DNA from: Setophaga petechia | Lineage: Eukaryota > Chordata > Aves > Passeriformes > Parulidae | Length of the DNA: 64,000 nucleotides | Assembly (NCBI GenBank): GCA_024362935.1 | Contig: JANCRA010000126.1 | Span: 620,001-684,000 of the forward strand | Direction: 5' to 3' | Shown: positions 43,900 to 53,460 of the stretch, piece by piece | How positions within the stretch are numbered: the stretch's first letter is position 1 | Layout of the letters: each line of letters starts with the position of its first letter | The notes under the pieces: generated by a model | What the model was told of the DNA's origin: nothing | What the model saw: only the letters and a program-made list of their open reading frames with translations | Database searches by the model: none | Program-made: the position numbers and the translations under genes

Positions 43900-44240
43900 G
43901 TGAGATGCAGGGTTTGGGATGTGGGATGTGAGATTTAGGATATGGGATGCAGGATTTGGGATATGGGATGCAGGATTTGGGACATGGGATGCAGGGTTTG
44001 GGATGTGGGATGTGAGATTTGGGATATGGGATGCAGGATTTGGGATGTGGGATGCCCAGCACAGGGTGTGGCATGCCCAGGGCAGGATGCCCGGTGCAGG
44101 GTGTGGGATGCCCGGTGTGGGATGCCCGTGTTGGGATGCCCGGTGCAGGGTGTGTGATGCCCGCGGTGGGATGCCCGGTGCAGGGTTTGGGATGCCTGGT
44201 GCTGGTGTGTGATGCCCGGGGTGTGATGCCCGCGGTGGGT
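43900..44240 (+). repeat. Repeats of gggatatgggatgcaggattt
   Basis: About 14 degenerate units of 18-26 bp, ending in gatgcccggtgcagggtgtg variants. Confidence 0.9.
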
Positions 44241-44582
44241 TGCAGGCTGTGGAGCAGCCATGACGGGCACATTCCCGCGGTGCTGCAGGTGGAGGTGCCC
44301 AAGGACGCTCGGGTGACCTTGGCAGGTCTCCATGGAGCCCGCGGCGCAGGGACAGCCCCGGAGCAGCCGCTGTCCCACCGAGCTGAGCGCCCCGAGCAGC
44401 CGGGGCTGTCCCCGGGCTCTGTCCCTGTCCCTGTGCCACCCCCACCCTCTGTCCCTGTCCCTGTGCCATCCCCGCCCTGCGCCGGTGGCACCTGGGGGGA
44501 GCCCGGGGGGATCCGCGCCCAGCCCCGATCCCGGCTCCTCCCCGGCCCCATCCGGACGCTGCCGCTGGCGCTGGGACAGGGC

Positions 44583-44790
44583 CTGGAGCAGCCCCCTGCC
44601 CACCCTGCCCACCCCGTGCCCCATGCCCGCCCCCTGCCCACCCTGCCCACCCTGTGCCCCATGCCCGCCCCCTGCCCACCCTGCCCACCCTGTGCCCCAT
44701 GCCCGCCTCCTGCCCACCCTGCCCACCCCGTGCCCCATGCCCACCCCCTGCCCACCCTGCCCACCCTGTGCCCCATGCCCGCCCCCTGCC
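44583..44790 (+). repeat. Repeats of ccctgcccaccctgcccacc
   Basis: Five units of about 39 bp: ccctgcccaccctgcccacc plus ctgtgccccatgcccgcc. Confidence 0.92.
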
Positions 44791-45144
44791 CGCGGTGCCC
44801 GCGGGGACAGGCCAGCAGTGACAGAGGCCGTGGTGGCAGCTGGTGGCATCTGGGCCAGTCTGGCACTGGCCAGCAACGCCAGGGCGGGGGACAGGAGGGT
44901 CCAACCGGGCACGGGGGCTCTGCTGGGGGGGCCGGAGCCCCGCGGTGCCCCCGGAGCGGCTGGGGGTGCTGGGAGGGGATCCCGGTGCCAGGGCAGGGGG
45001 TCCCTGCCCCATGCAGGAGCAGTTTGGGGGATCAGAGAGGGATGAGGGCTCTGGGGGGGTCCGGGATAGGCTCCCCCTCTGCTGGGGGGGCCAGGAGGTG
45101 TCTCCAGGGTCCTGCTCCAGGAGAGCCAATGCGGGGGTACCGGG

Positions 45145-45735
45145 ATGTGTCCCTGGTGTCCCCCCAGGGACAGTGTGCCAGGGTGTGCCCTCTGTGTCCC
45201 CCCAGGGACAGTGTGCCAGGGTGTGCCCTCTGTGTCCTCCCAGGGACAGTGTGCCAGGGTGTGCCCTCTGTGTCCCCTGCCCCAGGGATGCTGCTGCCGG
45301 GAGGTGTCCGTGGTGTCCCCCCCCGAGGATGGCTGGGGGCTGCCGGGGGGGTCCCCCGATGCTGGGAGAGCCGAAATGTGCCCCCCCCGGTGCCCCCACA
45401 GGATACCCATGCTGAGGGTGCCAGGTTCTGTGCCCCTCGGTTGTGGGGGCTGTCGGGATGTGTCCCCCGGTGCCCCCCTCCGGGGATGCCGATGCCGGGG
45501 GGGTACCGGGCTGTGCTCCCCAATACTGGGGGGTACCGGGCTGTGTCCCCCCCGATGCCGGGGGTACTGGGGTGTGTTGTCCCCGATGCTGGGGGTACCG
45601 GGTTGTGTCCCCCCCGATGCTGGGGGTACCGGGCTGTGCTCCCCAATACTGGGGGGGTCCCGGGCTGTGTCCCCCCCGATGCCGGGGGTACTGGGGTGTG
45701 TTGTCCCCGATGCCGGGGGTCCCGGGATGCGCCCC
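45145..45735 (+). repeat. Two minisatellites just upstream of the CSPG5 promoter
   Basis: The first (45150-45285) repeats ccagggacagtgtgccaggg plus tgtgccctctgtgtccccc. The second (45495-45735) repeats cccgatgccgggggtaccgg plus gctgtgtcccc. Both are open in several frames on both strands, giving spurious frames of about 1000 codons across 43.4-47.0 kb. Confidence 0.9.
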
Positions 45736-45744
45736 CGGCGCTGC

Positions 45745-45938
45745 CCGCGGGGTGCCGGGGGGGTGCCGTGCCCGTGCCCGGAGCCGCCGCCGCGTCCGCG
45801 GTCCCGCCCCCGCCGCCCGGCCCGGCCCCCCGGCTCGGCGCGGCTCCGCTCGGCTCGGCGCGGCTCGCTCGGAGCGGGGCGGGCGGAGCCGCTGCCGGTG
45901 CCGGCCCCGTGGCGGAGCCGGGGTCCCTCCATGCCGCC
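45745..45938 (+). promoter_or_regulatory. CSPG5 CpG-island promoter and 5' UTR
   Basis: The segment is dense in CpG (ccgccgccgcgtccgcggtc, gctcggcgcggctccgctc). It carries Sp1-type GC boxes at about 45803-45811 (cccgccccc) and 45876-45883 (ggggcggg). No TATA box is seen, which fits a CpG-island promoter. The transcription start is not determined. Confidence 0.65.
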
Positions 45939-46002
45939 ATGGCCCCCCGCGCCCCCCGCGCCCCCCGCGCCCTGGCCCTGCTGCTGGCGATCGGCGCCCT
46001 CG
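45939..46002 (+). CDS. CSPG5: CSPG5 exon 1: start codon and signal peptide
   Basis: The ATG at 45939 sits in a perfect Kozak context (gccgccatgg). It gives MAPRAPRAPRALALLLAIGA-L, a basic-flanked hydrophobic signal peptide, and leaves one base at a gtgcgt donor. Another ATG at 45931 is out of frame and in weak context (-3 is T), so it should be bypassed by leaky scanning. The next exon supplies ASAWPPQNSS, and cleavage near ALG or ASA is plausible. Confidence 0.85.
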
Positions 46003-49000
46003 GTGCGTACCGGGACCGGGGACACACGGCCGGGCCGGGGGGGCGGATCCCGGGGCGGGGGGGATCCCGGGGGGGGGGGGGCTGCGGTCCGGGCGGGGGC
46101 TGCGGGGTGGGGGGGGGTGGGGGGGGTGGGGGGGATCCCCTTGCAGGGGCCGGATCCCGCTGCTGCCGCTGCCGGGGGCTGCACCCGGGGAGGGAAGGTG
46201 GATCCCCCCGGGCGGGGGGGGGGGATGCTGTTGATCCTGCGGCCGGGGGCTGGATCCCTTCATGGGGAGGGGGGGGCATCTGCAGGAGCCAGGGAAGGGC
46301 TCGGTCTCCCTGCAGGGCGGGCGGGATCCCCTTGCAGGAAGGGCGGGATCCCCTGGCCAGGGCTGGATCCCGTGCGTGGGGCTGGATCTCCCTGCATGGG
46401 GCTGGATCTCCCTGCAGGGCGGGCGGGATCCCCTGGCCGGGGCCGGATCCCGTGCATGGGGCTGGGTCTCCTTGCAGGGGCCGGATCCCTTGCGGCAGGG
46501 GCTGGGTCCCCTTGCAGGGGCTGGGTCCCCTTGCAGGGGCTGGGTCTCCTTGCAGGAAGGGCTGGATCCCCCCGCCGGGGCCGGGTCCCTTGCGGCAGGG
46601 CTGGATCCCCGCGTGTGCAGGGGGAGCATCTGCAGGAGCCGGGGAAGGGCTGGAGCCCGTGCAGGAGGGAGAGGATTCCCTTGCAGGGGCTGGATCCTCT
46701 CGGGATTACGGGGTGCACTTGCAGGAGCCGGAGGGGGGTGGATCCCCTCGGAAGGGGCCGGATTCCATTGCAAGGGGAGCCGGATACCCTTGGGAAGGGG
46801 CTGGATCCCCTTGCAGGCAGCCGGATCCCCTTGCAGGGGCGGGATCTGGGGTTGGGTATGGGGTGCGCTCGCAGGAGCCGGAGGAGGGCTGGATCCGCTT
46901 GCAGGGGGCTGGATCCCGGCGTGGGGAGGGCTGGATCGTGCCGTGGTCCGGATGGACAGGCGGACAGGGCTGATCCCCTCGCAAGGGGCCGGATTCCATT
47001 GCAGAGGGGCCGATCCCGTTGTGTGGAGCGGCTGCAGCCGCAGCAGCCGGAGGGGCTGGATCCCCTCGCAGAGATGGGGCGGGGAGCGGGGCTGGATCCC
47101 ACCACAGGGAGCTGCAGCCCGTTATGTGTGTGCAGTGCGCTCACGAGAACCACAGGAGGGCTGGATCCCCTTTTGGGGGGCTGATTTATTTTGGGGAGGG
47201 CTGGCTGCCCTTGCAGTGGGGCTGGATCCATTTGGGGGAGGACTGGATCCCTTTGCAGTGGGGCTGGATCCCTTTGCAGTGGGGCTGGATCCCTTTGCAG
47301 GGGGATGGATCCCCTTGAAGGGCAGCTGAGGGGGCAGGGCCGGGGGCAGCTTGTGCTGGGGGGGCTGTGTTGAAGGGGAGCGTCACAGAGTTGGGTGTGA
47401 GGGTACCCACAGAGCTGGGGGGCTTCGACTGGGGCTTCTCCCATCAATCCCCCGAGAGAGGCTCAAGGATTCAGGGTGCAGCCCCCCCTGCCCCCCAGGT
47501 CCTTGTCGTGCATCCAGGTGGGTGCAAGGTGGAGCAGGTGGGGGACCTGTTGGACCCCCCCGGGCTGCCACGTCCTCCCAGGGGTGCGGGGGCACCTCTG
47601 ACACCTCTTTCTCTCCTTACCCACCCCAGCATCCGCGTGGCCCCCCCAGAACTCCAGCGCTGGCGAGGGGAGAGCCTGGGAGGGCTCGTTGGAGAGCAGC
47701 CCCCCGAAATGGGACCTGGCGAGCGGAGACCCCCCGGGGGGACCCAGCAACAGCACGAGCGCCGGGGGGGGCCGCGGCAGGACCCCAGCTAGAGCCCCCC
47801 GGGGGCGGCACGGCCACCACGGAGCCCTCGGCCGGGCCCGAGGGGTGCCCGGGGTGCGCCGGGGAGGGCGAGGCCAGCGCCGTGCCCCCCCGAGCCGTCA
47901 CCTGGCCCGGGGACGGGGGCACGGTGCCGGTGGCGCTCGGCAGCCCCGAGGAGCCGGGCAGCGGTGACCGCCCCACGCCGGGCTCCCCGCCCGCCCCGGG
48001 GGGCTCCGGGGGGCTCCCGGCCGCGCTGCCGAGCCCCCCCGGGCCCCAGCTCGCCACCGACTCCGCCGAATCCGAGCTGCTGCTGGCGGCCGGGGGCTCG
48101 GCCGCGCCGCGCACCCCCGTGCTGGGCGAGCCCGGCCCCGCGGCCGCCGCCGGGGGGGACTCGGGGGGCGCCCCGGAGCTCTGGGCCGCCGCCTCCAGCC
48201 CGAGCCCGGCCCCGGCGCAGGGCGCCCGCGGCTGGACCGACCTGACGTGGCTGCAGGAGCCCGTCACGGCCGCCACGGGCCCGCCCGAGCCCCCGGCCGA
48301 CCGCACGGGCTCCGACATCATCGACGTCGATTACTACGACCTGTTCGAGGGGGGCGAGGGACTGGGGGGCTTCCCCGGGGCCGGCCGGGGCGCGGCGGGC
48401 TCGGCGCGGCGGCGGGAGCCCGAGGGGGCGGCCACGCCCTGGGCCCTGCACGAGCTCTACGACGACTTCACGCCCTTCGACGACGCCGATTTCTACCCCA
48501 CCACCTCCTTCTACGCCGACGGGGACGACGAGGACGAGCTGGAGGACGAGGAGGAAGAGGAGGAGGAGGAAGACGGCGGGCTGGAGGACGAGAACGGCTA
48601 CAGACCGCCCGCCTCGGCCGCTCCGGCCCCGCAGGAGCCCCTGCCCACCGGGCACCGCGCCGCCGCCCCCCCCGCCGCCGCCCGGGCTGGCCGGGGGCAG
48701 CCCCACGGCCTGGCCGCGGCCGGGGGAGCGGGGCCCGCCCGAGAACGGCTCCGAGTGCCGGAGCGGGTACGTGCGGCACAACAGCTCCTGCCGCTCCCTC
48801 TGCGACCTCGTCCCCAGCTACTGCCACAACGGCGGCCAGTGCTACCTGGTGGAGAGCCACGGGGCCTTCTGCCGGTAAGGAACGGGCCCTGGTGCGCTGG
48901 GGTGGGGGGGTCGGCATCCCTGGGCTCGACATCCCTGGGCTCGACATCCCTGGGCTCACCATCCCTGGGCTCACCATCCCTGGGCTCACCATCCTGGGGC

Positions 49001-52000
49001 TCACCATCCCCTGCACCCCATCTCGGGGTTCTCCATCCCCTGTACCCCATCCAGTGTTCCCATGCCCTGCACCCCATCCCCAGGCTCTCCATTCCTATGT
49101 ATCCCATTCTCAGTCCTTCCAGCCCTTGTATACCCCCATTCCCAGTCTCTCCATACTCCATGCATCCCATCCCTGGGCTCTTCAACCCCCTGTACCCATT
49201 CCTGGGCTCTCCATTCCCTCTGCCCCATCCCTGGGCTCTCCATCCTCCTGGCCTGGCATTCTCAGTGTTTCCATCCATTGTGTGCCCCACTACCCATCTC
49301 TCCATGCACTCCATTCCCAGGCTCTCCATCCTCCATGCTCCTCATCCCTGAGCTCTCCATCCTCCATGGACCTCATCCCTGGGCTCTCTATTCTCTGTGC
49401 CCCCTCCCTGGGCTTTCCATTCTCTGTGCTCCATCCCTGGGCTCTCCATTCTCTGTGCTCCCTCCCTGGGCTCTCCATTCTCTGTGCTCCCTCCCTGGGC
49501 TCTCCATTCTCTGTGCTCCCTCCCTGGGCTCTCCATGCCCCTGACACCCCACTCCCAGTCCTTCCATCCGTTTTTCATTCCATTCTGCACCTTTCCCACC
49601 CCCTCCCCACCCCGTTCCCGGGCTCTGGGTGCCCCGCAGCCCCATTCCCGGGATTCAGGGGGCTTTCCCTGCCCCCGGGCGGCGGCTGCCCAGGAATTAG
49701 GTCAGGGCCGAGCCTGCGGGGCGGCCGCGCTAATCGGGCCCGGCAGATTGCGCCGGGAAGCGCCACCGGCTGTGCCGCACGCACCGGGTGTGCCCCGGGG
49801 CTGGCACCGCGCCCGGGGGGACGCGGGGAACCCCTCCCTGCTCCCGCTGGGGCTGGGAGCCAGCCCCGTCTGGAGACCCCGACCCCGCTCCCGGCGTGTC
49901 CCAGTGTCCCCATCTCGCTCGGTGTCACCCCTCGTGTGTCACCCGCTCATCCCATCCCCCTCAGGCCCCCGTTACCCCCGCAGGTACAAACACCGCATCC
50001 CCCGAGGATGCTCTGGGCACGTTTTGGGGCGGGGGACGCGTTTTGGGGACGCGTTTTGGGGCGGGGGATGCCTCTGAGCGCGTCCCCCGGCAGGTGCAAC
50101 ACGCAGGACTACACGTGGCACAAGGGCACGCGCTGCGAGTCCATCGTCACCGACTTCCAGGTGATGTGCGTGGCCGTGGGCTCGGCCGCGCTCGTGGTGC
50201 TGCTGCTCTTCATGCTCACCGTGTTCTTCGCCAAGAAGCTCTACCTGCTCAAGACGGAGAACAGCAAACTGCGCAAGACCAAGTGAGTGACGGGGGGGAC
50301 ACCCCGGGCCCCCCAACGCCCCTGCCCTGGTGGGGTCACCGGGAGCGCTGGGGACGGTGGGTGGGAGGGCTGCCGGGGGCGGGGGCCGTGGCTGTGGCTC
50401 CTGCTCCGCCGTTAATCCCTTAAAGCCGCTCCTGACTGGCACCAGTTAATCTGCTTCGCTGGGAGCTGGGGACAGCGGCTGGCGGCCATCGGGGACGGTC
50501 CGGCTGGGGACAGGGCTGGGGGGTGACGGGGAAGGGTTTGGGGTCATCCCCCCGCCCCGGCCACTGCTGGCCAGCTCCTGGAGCAGGGAGGAGGGAGCCT
50601 TCCCAGCCAGGTCCCTAATGAGCTGTTAATTAGTGTTTGGAAATGCCAAGTGTAATTAGCAGGGAGGCTCCGTGCCAGTTCCCGGGTCTGCCTCTCCAGC
50701 CCTGCCCCGGGCTGCCCTTCCCGCTCTCCTGCCCAGAGCCCAGCTACCCCCAAAACCCCAGAGCTGGGGGCACCGAGCCCCCCAAAATGTCACACTGGGC
50801 TCCTTTAGCCCCAGCTCTACCCCTGGGGACATTCAGTCCCCAAACCTCCAGAGTTCAGGACATTTAAGCCCACAGACCTCCATCTCTGGGTGTACTGAGT
50901 CCCCAGGCCCCTCAGACTTGGAGGCATTTAGCTCCCCAAATCCTCCCCAGACTGGATTTATCCCTCCAAATCCCTCAGATCTGGGGGTACAAAACCCCAA
51001 ACCCCCAGAACAGGGAAGATTTATCTTTCCAAATCCCTCAGATCTGGGGGTACAAAACCCCAAACCCCCAGAGCAGGGAAGATTTATCCCTCCAAATCCC
51101 TCAGATCTGGGGGTACAAAACCCCAAACCCCCAGAGCAGGGAAGGTTTATCCCTCCAAATCCCTCAGATCTGGGGTATTTGGCCCAGACTTCCATCCCTG
51201 GGGACATCTACCCCCCCAGACCTCCAGTGCTGGGAACAATTAACCCCCCCAAGCCAGGGTGACCCCAAAAGGCGGGCGGGGCTGCGGGGGGGTCCTGCTC
51301 TCACCCCGCTCTCCTGCCCGCAGATACCGCACCCCGTCCGAGCTGCACAACGACAACTTCTCCCTGTCCACCATCGCCGAGGGCTCCCACCCAAACGTAA
51401 GGAGCTGTGTGGCACCGTCCCCCCGTCCCTCTTCCTGTCCCATCCCTGTCCCTCTGTCTGGTGACCTCTGACCCCTCCACGATCCCAGCGCTGCCCTCGT
51501 GTCCCCATCCTGCCGTGGTCACAGCTCTGTCCCCTCGCTGCTGGGTCCCCGCTGACCTACACCGGACCGAGGCCAGGCAGGGGGGCAGTGTCACCCCCTG
51601 TCCCTTCCCCATCCCCTCCTGCCCGTGTGGCTCCCCGGGAGCCGCCATCCCGATCTCCCGATGGCCTTGGCTCCGTGCGGGGGTGGCGAGGGTGGCTGTG
51701 TCAGGGAGGGGACAGCGGGGCAGGCGATGCTCGCTGGCTCCGGGCAGGAGCAGGGGATGGCCGCGGCTGCTGGAGGATGACACGCTCCGGGTGCTGCCGT
51801 GGTTGGGGTGCCCCCCCGGCATCCCCGGATCCCGCTCCAACCTGCTGTGTTTCGACTCGGAACAGAGAGAAGCGAAGGGCTTTGCGGAGCCGGAGGAGGA
51901 GCGTAGGTCCCTTTAGCCTTCCCCCACCCACGGCCGGTGTTCCCCGTCTTGCGACCGCCTTTAGCAGCCCTAGCCGCCCTGGCAGGAGGCTCCGGGGCCG

Positions 52001-53104
52001 GCTCCCTCCCCGCTGTCCAGAGGATGCGCCTCGGGATGAGCTCGGTGCCGCTCCCCGGCGCATCCCGGTCCCTCCGGAGCTGGAGGGCTCGGCACGCGGT
52101 GCCTGGGACGCAGCAGCACTGCGAGGATGAGGAGGGGTCAGCAGGGTCAGCACCCCCCCGGAAAGGGGTTTTTGGGGGGATCCTGCAGCCAATGGCACCA
52201 GCTCCGGACTGGCCGGATGTCACTGCCCAGGACATGGGGGTCCTGTCCCTGTGTGACGCCGGCCCTTGGGTGTCCCCGTCCGTCTGCCGCTCTCCGCGTG
52301 GCACCGGAACCACCACGGCCCGGCCCGGCCCGGCCCGGCCTGGCGGGCACCCCCTGCCCTGCCCTGCCCTGCCCTGCCCTGCCCTGCCCTGCCCACAGCG
52401 GGACCGTGCGGGCACAGCCGCCGCCCACAGCCGGTGTCGGGGCCGGCGGGGCCGCCCCTGCCGGGGGTGCGGACCCAGCCCCGGAGCGGAGGATGCTGCA
52501 GCGGGGGCACGTCGGGAAGAGGCGTGCCCGGCTTTGCCAGCGGCGCGGGGGCACGGGCTGTACGCTGAGGAACCGCAATAAAGCCAGCCCCTCTGGGCTC
52601 CTGCCAAGCGCCGGGAGTGGCTGCTTGTCGCGGAACGGGGACCGGGCGGGGACGGTGGGCGGGTGGCCCGGGGATGCTGTGCCCGAGGCTGGCACGGGCT
52701 CCCAGGCTGGCACAGCTCCTGGGCGCTTTGGTACCCGGGGTGGGGAGGCCGTGCTGGGGGACGGCGTCACCGCGGGGGGGTCGGACCCTGTCCCCGTGCT
52801 GCGAACCGCGGGCCCCCCGTGCTGTCATCAGGGCTGGGAGGGGACATTTGTCCCCCCAGTGGCTCTCTGCAAGGGGACATGGGTGCCCTCACTGGGTCTC
52901 GCCCCCATCCCGGCCCTGCCCTGACCCCCCTGTCTCCCGCAGGACGATCCCAGCGCTCCCCACAAGCTGCAGGACTCGCTGAAATCCTGCCTGAAGGACG
53001 AGGAGCCGTTCAACATCCACAACTCGACGTCGCCCAAGCACGACGGCGGCAAAGGGGAGCAGGACGTGGGGGAGCTGAACTGCCTCCAGAACAACCTGAC
53101 GTGA
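45939..53104 (+). CDS. CSPG5: CSPG5 (neuroglycan C / CALEB), five coding exons
   Basis: CSPG5 is a brain-enriched type I membrane chondroitin sulfate proteoglycan with an EGF module, acting in neurite and synapse development. The join is 45939-46002, 47630-48874, 50094-50282, 51324-51396 and 52943-53104, totalling 1733 nt. Domain order: signal peptide, glycosylated Pro/Ala/Ser-rich ectodomain, DIIDVDYYDLFEG and DDFTPFDDADFYPTTSFY acidic segments, one EGF domain, transmembrane helix and cytoplasmic tail ending LQNNLT, as in mammals. Two extra bases in 8-base homopolymers in exon 2 break the frame. Without them the length is 1731 nt (576 residues), close to human (about 566). Confidence 0.95.
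46003..47629 (+). other. CSPG5 intron 1: G-rich tract and minisatellite
   Basis: The first 130 bp contains runs of 7-12 G on the non-template strand. From about 46240 to 47330 a degenerate minisatellite repeats ggctggatccccttgcaggg and related units. 47331-47629 is plain sequence. No extra exon is supported. Confidence 0.85.
46240..47330 (+). repeat. Degenerate 19-60 bp minisatellite in CSPG5 intron 1
   Basis: Dozens of ggctggatcccnttgcaggg units with inserted blocks such as catctgcaggagccgg. Every unit carries ttgcag, so the array is full of potential acceptor-like AGs. Confidence 0.9.
47630..48874 (+). CDS. CSPG5: CSPG5 exon 2: ectodomain and first part of EGF (frame broken twice)
   Basis: After acceptor cccaccccag the frame reads ASAWPPQNSSAGEGRAWEG and PPKWDLASGDPPGG, with NSS and NST glycosylation sites. 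At the G8 run 47764-47771 the sense frame shifts by one (then AAAGPQLEPPGGG). It continues through the acidic tenascin-binding-type segment (DIIDVDYYDLFEG, LYDDFTPFDD, an EDEEEEEEEED run). At the C8 run 48666-48673 it shifts again into PRPGERGPPENGSECRSGY and EGF cysteines (CHNGGQCYLVESHGAFC). The donor is gtaagg, phase 2. Both shifts have the same sign, one extra base each. Ser-Gly pairs are possible chondroitin sulfate sites. Confidence 0.88.
48875..50093 (+). other. CSPG5 intron 2
   Basis: Two minisatellites (atccctgggctcacc units at 48905-49015; 29-bp units at 49335-49540) sit among degenerate copies. 49610-50093 is unique and CpG-rich, with a possible conserved block at about 49690-49760 (gaattaggtcagggccgag, gctaatcgggcccggcag). 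Confidence 0.8.
49335..49540 (+). repeat. 29-bp minisatellite, about 6 copies
   Basis: The unit ctgggctctccattctctgt plus gctccctcc repeats with near-perfect copies at the 3' end. Confidence 0.94.
50094..50282 (+). CDS. CSPG5: CSPG5 exon 3: end of EGF, transmembrane helix
   Basis: One base completes an Arg codon after acceptor cccggcag. CNTQDYTWHKGTRCES supplies the last EGF cysteines, DFQVMCVAVGSAALVV plus LLLFMLTVFF is the transmembrane span, and AKKLYLLKTENSKLRKT begins the cytoplasmic side. The exon ends with two bases at gtgagt. The stretch is almost identical to mammalian CSPG5. Confidence 0.96.
50283..51323 (+). other. CSPG5 intron 3
   Basis: 50283-50700 is mostly unique. At 50616-50658 a compact AT-rich block holds ctaatg, ttaattag and taattag, typical homeodomain binding motifs. 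A 63-bp array follows at 50930. Confidence 0.8.
50930..51175 (+). repeat. 63-bp tandem repeat, about 4 copies
   Basis: ccctccaaatccctcagatc plus tgggggtacaaaaccccaaa plus cccccagagcagggaagatt repeats every 63 bp (50974, 51037, 51100). Confidence 0.95.
51324..51396 (+). CDS. CSPG5: CSPG5 exon 4: conserved cytoplasmic segment
   Basis: The exon reads KYRTPSELHNDNFSLSTI and AEGSHPN between acceptor tgcccgcag and donor gtaagg, ending in phase zero. Mammals have an alternative donor adding about 27 residues here. The bird sequence after the donor (VRSCVAPSPRPS) is only weakly similar, so the long form is uncertain. Confidence 0.95.
51397..52942 (+). other. CSPG5 intron 4
   Basis: CpG-moderate unique sequence with a (CCCTG)n tract at 52352-52394 and an intronic AATAAA at 52577-52582. 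No exon is recognised. Confidence 0.8.
52352..52394 (+). repeat. (CCCTG)n pentanucleotide tract, 8 copies
   Basis: Perfect ccctg repeats, directly after three or more copies of cggcc. Confidence 0.96.
52943..53104 (+). CDS. CSPG5: CSPG5 exon 5: C-terminus and stop
   Basis: After ctcccgcag the exon reads DDPSAPHKLQDSLKSCLKD, then EEPFNIHNSTSPKHDGG and ELNCLQNNLT, with TGA at 53102-53104. The ending CLQNNLT is identical to mammalian CSPG5. The tail is cytoplasmic. Confidence 0.96.
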   Translation, partial: DDPSAPHKLQDSLKSCLKDEEPFNIHNSTSPKHDGGKGEQDVGELNCLQNNLT

Positions 53105-53460
53105 GCGGCGGGCCCGGGGCGGCGGCGGGGCCGGAGCCGGGCTCAGGCTCCCCCCGCCCCGCAGCCTCTCCTCCCGCCCCGCGTCCCTCCCGCTCCGTGG
53201 CATGCTTTGGTGTGTTTTGTACCGAGGAAAACAAAAATTCCAGTCATTAATTCGGCCGTGTCGTGGGGGTGTTTGGTTCGTGCTCCGTGTTTCTCGCTTG
53301 GGTTCGTTCCGCGCTGTGATTTCTAAACCTTTGCCGTTCCGCAACTGACTTTTTTTGTACTTTTGCCCCACTTTTTTTGAAATACAGGTAAAAACCAACA
53401 AAAAAGGAGAAAAAAAAAAAAGTAACATCTTGAAATAAATAAACCTTTTTTTTTTTTAAA
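53105..53460 (+). other. CSPG5: CSPG5 3' UTR
   Basis: The sequence becomes A/T-rich after the stop, with T and A runs, and reaches two overlapping polyA signals at 53434-53443 followed by a T-rich run. The UTR of about 340 nt is short. A longer form cannot be excluded. Confidence 0.75.
53434..53443 (+). terminator. Overlapping polyadenylation signals AATAAATAAA (CSPG5)
   Basis: Two AATAAA hexamers share two bases (53434-53439, 53438-53443), followed by a 13-base T-rich tract. Confidence 0.75.

Larger units (their letters stand above)
34393..45744 (+). other. Intergenic region between SMARCC1 and CSPG5
   Basis: No protein-coding or RNA gene is supported. The region is dominated by the tandem arrays listed separately. 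Plain stretches over 300 bp are 35546-36235, 37471-37843, 37880-38940, 40331-40690, 40986-41666, 41734-42440, 42690-43225, 43540-43900 and 44240-44580. CpG-richer, non-repetitive islands lie at about 41000-41220 and 43540-43770 and are the best candidates for regulatory DNA. Confidence 0.75.

Noticed and set aside
45931..45938. Upstream ATG as CSPG5 start
   Set aside because: It is eight bases before the Kozak-perfect ATG, out of frame with the signal peptide, and in weak context.
43402..46773. A 1123-codon minus-strand open frame and an overlapping 984-codon plus-strand frame (44019-46973)
   Set aside because: They overlap each other and CSPG5 exon 1, run through five different minisatellites, have Pro/Gly/Arg-only composition from GC content, and show no recognisable domain. 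Stop codons are simply rare in this GC-rich repeat DNA.
52577..52582. AATAAA in CSPG5 intron 4 as a real gene end
   Set aside because: The hexamer is in an intron with no GT-rich element clearly following, and the conserved last exon lies downstream. It could at most be an intronic polyA site.
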